A DNA stretch of 43,054 nucleotides from NCBI GenBank assembly GCA_013140575.1, contig JABFSN010000002.1, positions 1 to 43,054 on the forward strand, written 5' to 3'. The DNA comes from Phycisphaerales bacterium (GTDB taxonomy: Bacteria > Planctomycetota > Phycisphaerae > UBA1845). The position numbers and the translations under genes were made by a program. The notes below the pieces were generated by a model. That model was not told the origin of the DNA. It saw only the letters and a program-made list of their open reading frames with translations, and searched no databases. How positions within the stretch are numbered: position 1 is the first letter of the stretch; the number at the start of each line of letters is the position of its first letter. Positions 41,227 to 43,054 of the stretch are shown here, piece by piece.

Positions 41227-42699
41227 TCAGGCTCCACCTCGATCACGCTCGTCCTCAAGCTGACGAGCGCGCATGTGCAGAACAGTTCGGGTGACGCTCC
41301 GAATCCGCACCCGATCGTCCAGCCGGTGCCCGATCACCCACACCGGACCCAACTGATCGCACAGGACGGCCACCCGGTCGCGCTCGTCCGGGTCCACCTT
41401 GGCGTCGATCAGGAATTCGGACAGCCGTTTCGACCCCGGCGCGCCCAACGGCCAGAACCGGTCGCCGCTGCGCCGGCCGCGAATGATCAGCGGCACGTGC
41501 ACCTGCTCAAAATCGGCCCACTCGTCCATCCGGCTCTGTTTCGATCGCCAGTCTCCCTGCGGCGCTCGCCCGACCGGTTTCACTTCGCAGATCAGTTCCA
41601 TCCGCCGCACGGGAAGATTCGTCCGGCCCGGCACGTGCACCGCGATTTCGCTGGCGATGGTCTCCCGCGGCTCCTCCGTGGGCATGGACAGCACCAGCCG
41701 ATCGTACAACTTGGTCACCAACATGCCGCCGGGCAGTTGAATCCGCTTGCCGCTCGACGGATCGGACGCCAGGTCCAGCACCGCCCGCATGTGCGCGAAC
41801 GTCAAATCCTGCTGCCCCACGTCGAACGAAACAATCGCCCGCCGGATCAACTCCGTCTGCACGATGCGGCTCTTCTTTCCCAGCGCGGCGGCGTTCAACG
41901 TCAGCATCTGGTCGTTCCGGCTGATGATCAACGTCTCGAACGCCCGCTGGGCCGTCTCGAACAGATACTCCTCGACCCACCCCGCCTGCTCGCCCAGACG
42001 CACCAGCGCGTCGCGCACCTGCGGGTTCACATCCTGTTCCAATTGCGGCAGGATGACGTTGCGGATGCGGTTGCGCATCGGCTCGTTCGACGCGTTCGAT
42101 TGATCCTCGCGATACGGAATTCCCTCGTCCGACAGGTAGCCCAGTATCTCCCGCCGCGAATGCCCCAGCAGCGGCCGCACCACGTGCACATCGCTCAACG
42201 GGCTGATCGATCGCTTGGCCGGAATGCCCCGCAGACCGCGCAACCCCGTCCCGCGCAACACGCGGTGCAGAATCGTCTCCGCGTTGTCGTCGCGATGATG
42301 CCCGACGGCCGCCACGTCCGACCCCACCTGAATGCAGATCCGTTCCAAAACGTGATACCGTTCGACCCGCGCCGCCTCCTCGATCGACTTGCCCAGTTCC
42401 GCGGCCCGCGCCCCGACGTCCCGTTCGACGACCGTGCATCCGATGCCCAAATCGTCCGCGGCCGCCTGCACGAACGCCGCGTCTTTCTCGGCCTCGTTGG
42501 GTCGCAGTTGGTGATTCACGTGGGCGACGTGCAACGTAAGCGAATACCCGGCGCCGTTGTTCAGCGCGACCAACCCGTGTAGCAACGCCATCGAATCCGG
42601 TCCGCCCGATACCCCGACGACGACGCGTCCGTCACGCGGGAAAAGCGACCCAGCTTCAATCCGCTCGGCCAATGCCTTCACAAATGGCGACGTGGACAT
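41227..42699 (-). CDS. tilS: tRNA(Ile)-lysidine synthase
   Basis: 490 residues from the ATG at 42699; the longer frame is less likely. The PP-loop ATPase motif SGGPDS is at 31-36, followed by HVNHQLRPNEAEKDAAFV and GHHRDDNAETILHRVLRGTG, which bind the tRNA substrate. RPLLGHSRREILGYL and SNASNEPMRNRIRN follow, with a C-terminal domain ending in WPLGAPGSKRLSEFLIDAKV. It modifies C34 of the AUA-decoding isoleucine tRNA using ATP and lysine, and is essential in most bacteria. The GT39-like gene starts 2 nt after it, a co-transcription without clear functional link. Confidence 0.95.
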   Translation of the reverse strand: MSTSPFVKALAERIEAGSLFPRDGRVVVGVSGGPDSMALLHGLVALNNGAGYSLTLHVAHVNHQLRPNEAEKDAAFVQAAADDLGIGCTVVERDVGARAAELGKSIEEAARVERYHVLERICIQVGSDVAAVGHHRDDNAETILHRVLRGTGLRGLRGIPAKRSISPLSDVHVVRPLLGHSRREILGYLSDEGIPYREDQSNASNEPMRNRIRNVILPQLEQDVNPQVRDALVRLGEQAGWVEEYLFETAQRAFETLIISRNDQMLTLNAAALGKKSRIVQTELIRRAIVSFDVGQQDLTFAHMRAVLDLASDPSSGKRIQLPGGMLVTKLYDRLVLSMPTEEPRETIASEIAVHVPGRTNLPVRRMELICEVKPVGRAPQGDWRSKQSRMDEWADFEQVHVPLIIRGRRSGDRFWPLGAPGSKRLSEFLIDAKVDPDERDRVAVLCDQLGPVWVIGHRLDDRVRIRSVTRTVLHMRARQLEDERDRGGA

Positions 42700-43054
42700 A
42701 GCCCCGTATCTTAGCTGTTCGACGCAGAAAAAAAACGCCAAAAGTGCCGATGGCTAAGTGGTTATCGAATAACGACTTACAATAAAACGGGCTTGCGCTA
42801 ATTGCCAAAAATCCGGGCGGCTTATCGCTGGTGGGTGAAAAATTAACGGCTTTAGTGAAAAGGAGTCCGTGGCGTTCAAGTCTTGTAAGTGCCATTCAAA
42901 AGACGAGTTACGGCTGTTTCCGCCGCCGTGTTGAAGTGTGGGTGTATCGGAAATCGGAATCCCTATCGGAAGCGTTCTTGCGAAAACTCGGCGGGTTTTG
43001 GGCGGTTTGCGAAAAATCGGGTCATGGTTTCGGCCGCCTTCAGAGGGTCAGGGG
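42700..43054. other. AT-richer terminal spacer, no gene recognised
   Basis: Upstream of tilS to the end of the window. It is more AT-rich than the rest and contains AAAAGGAGTCCGTGG, a ribosome-site-like word without a following credible frame. A promoter for tilS should lie here, but none is convincing. Confidence 0.4.

Noticed and set aside
41128-42582. 484-codon plus-strand frame across tilS.
   Set aside because: Antisense to tilS, which has PP-loop and tRNA-binding motifs; no domain in the shadow.
42656-42895. 79-codon minus-strand frame upstream of tilS.
   Set aside because: It overlaps the tilS start, has no ribosome site and its composition is not protein-like.

Overview
This window looks like a chromosomal segment from a member of the Planctomycetota, most likely a Phycisphaerae-like lineage. 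That placement is an inference. It rests on the high GC content, frequent GTG and TTG starts, secreted proteins ending in PEP-CTERM tails or dockerin-like double repeats, an excisionase-type HTH fused to a receiver domain, a Ser/Thr kinase with a CHASE2 sensor, and a KDO-type outer membrane (kdsB). There is no rRNA, no tRNA that I could recognise, no phage and no intact transposase.

Layout. 1-6545: one small hypothetical gene, then a tight five-gene minus-strand operon for glycan handling (PIG-L deacetylase, GT4 glycosyltransferase, (alpha/alpha)6 glycosidase, GT-C-like membrane protein, DUF4838 glycosidase-like protein). 6546-7982: a gene-poor island of nested inverted and tandem repeats with two decayed copies of the start of a DNA methyltransferase gene. 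7983-9623: a secreted seven-repeat FG-GAP propeller with a dockerin-like end. 10076-12968: kdsB and a divergent CTP synthase, which supplies the CTP that KdsB uses. 13183-17033: an orphan Hpt protein and a MoxR/magnesium-chelatase-like AAA ATPase plus VWA partner, separated by an opposite-strand DUF433/DUF5615 toxin-antitoxin-like pair. 17380-20100: nadC and a UbiB-family kinase. 21034-24293: three secreted proteins (one dockerin-like, two PEP-CTERM). 24581-29341: a 3-hydroxyisobutyrate-dehydrogenase-family enzyme, a CHASE2 kinase with a downstream lipoprotein, and an HTH-receiver regulator. 29804-33914: a DUF72 protein coupled to a LysM protein, clpS, a coiled-coil lipoprotein and a secreted four-fold CxxC protein. 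34356-43054: an MFS-acyltransferase fusion, a Ser/Tyr/Gly-rich basic protein, a tail-anchored protein, an MBL hydrolase, nrdR, a GT39-like enzyme and tilS.

The genes are mainly cell-envelope, surface-protein, signalling and housekeeping functions. The most unusual signal is the abundance of palindromic repeat elements. They occur between genes, often as families whose stems carry paired (compensatory) base changes. In at least two places (nadC and the GT39-like gene) they appear to have inserted in frame inside coding sequence, adding roughly 30-36 residues, much like Rickettsia palindromic elements. Other points worth attention are the divergent CTP synthase with a long C-terminal tail, a secreted protein with four zinc-ribbon-like CxxC pairs at a strict 51-52-residue period, a probable leaderless toxin-antitoxin-like operon, and a 147-bp AT-rich element bounded by 29-bp inverted repeats between kdsB and pyrG.
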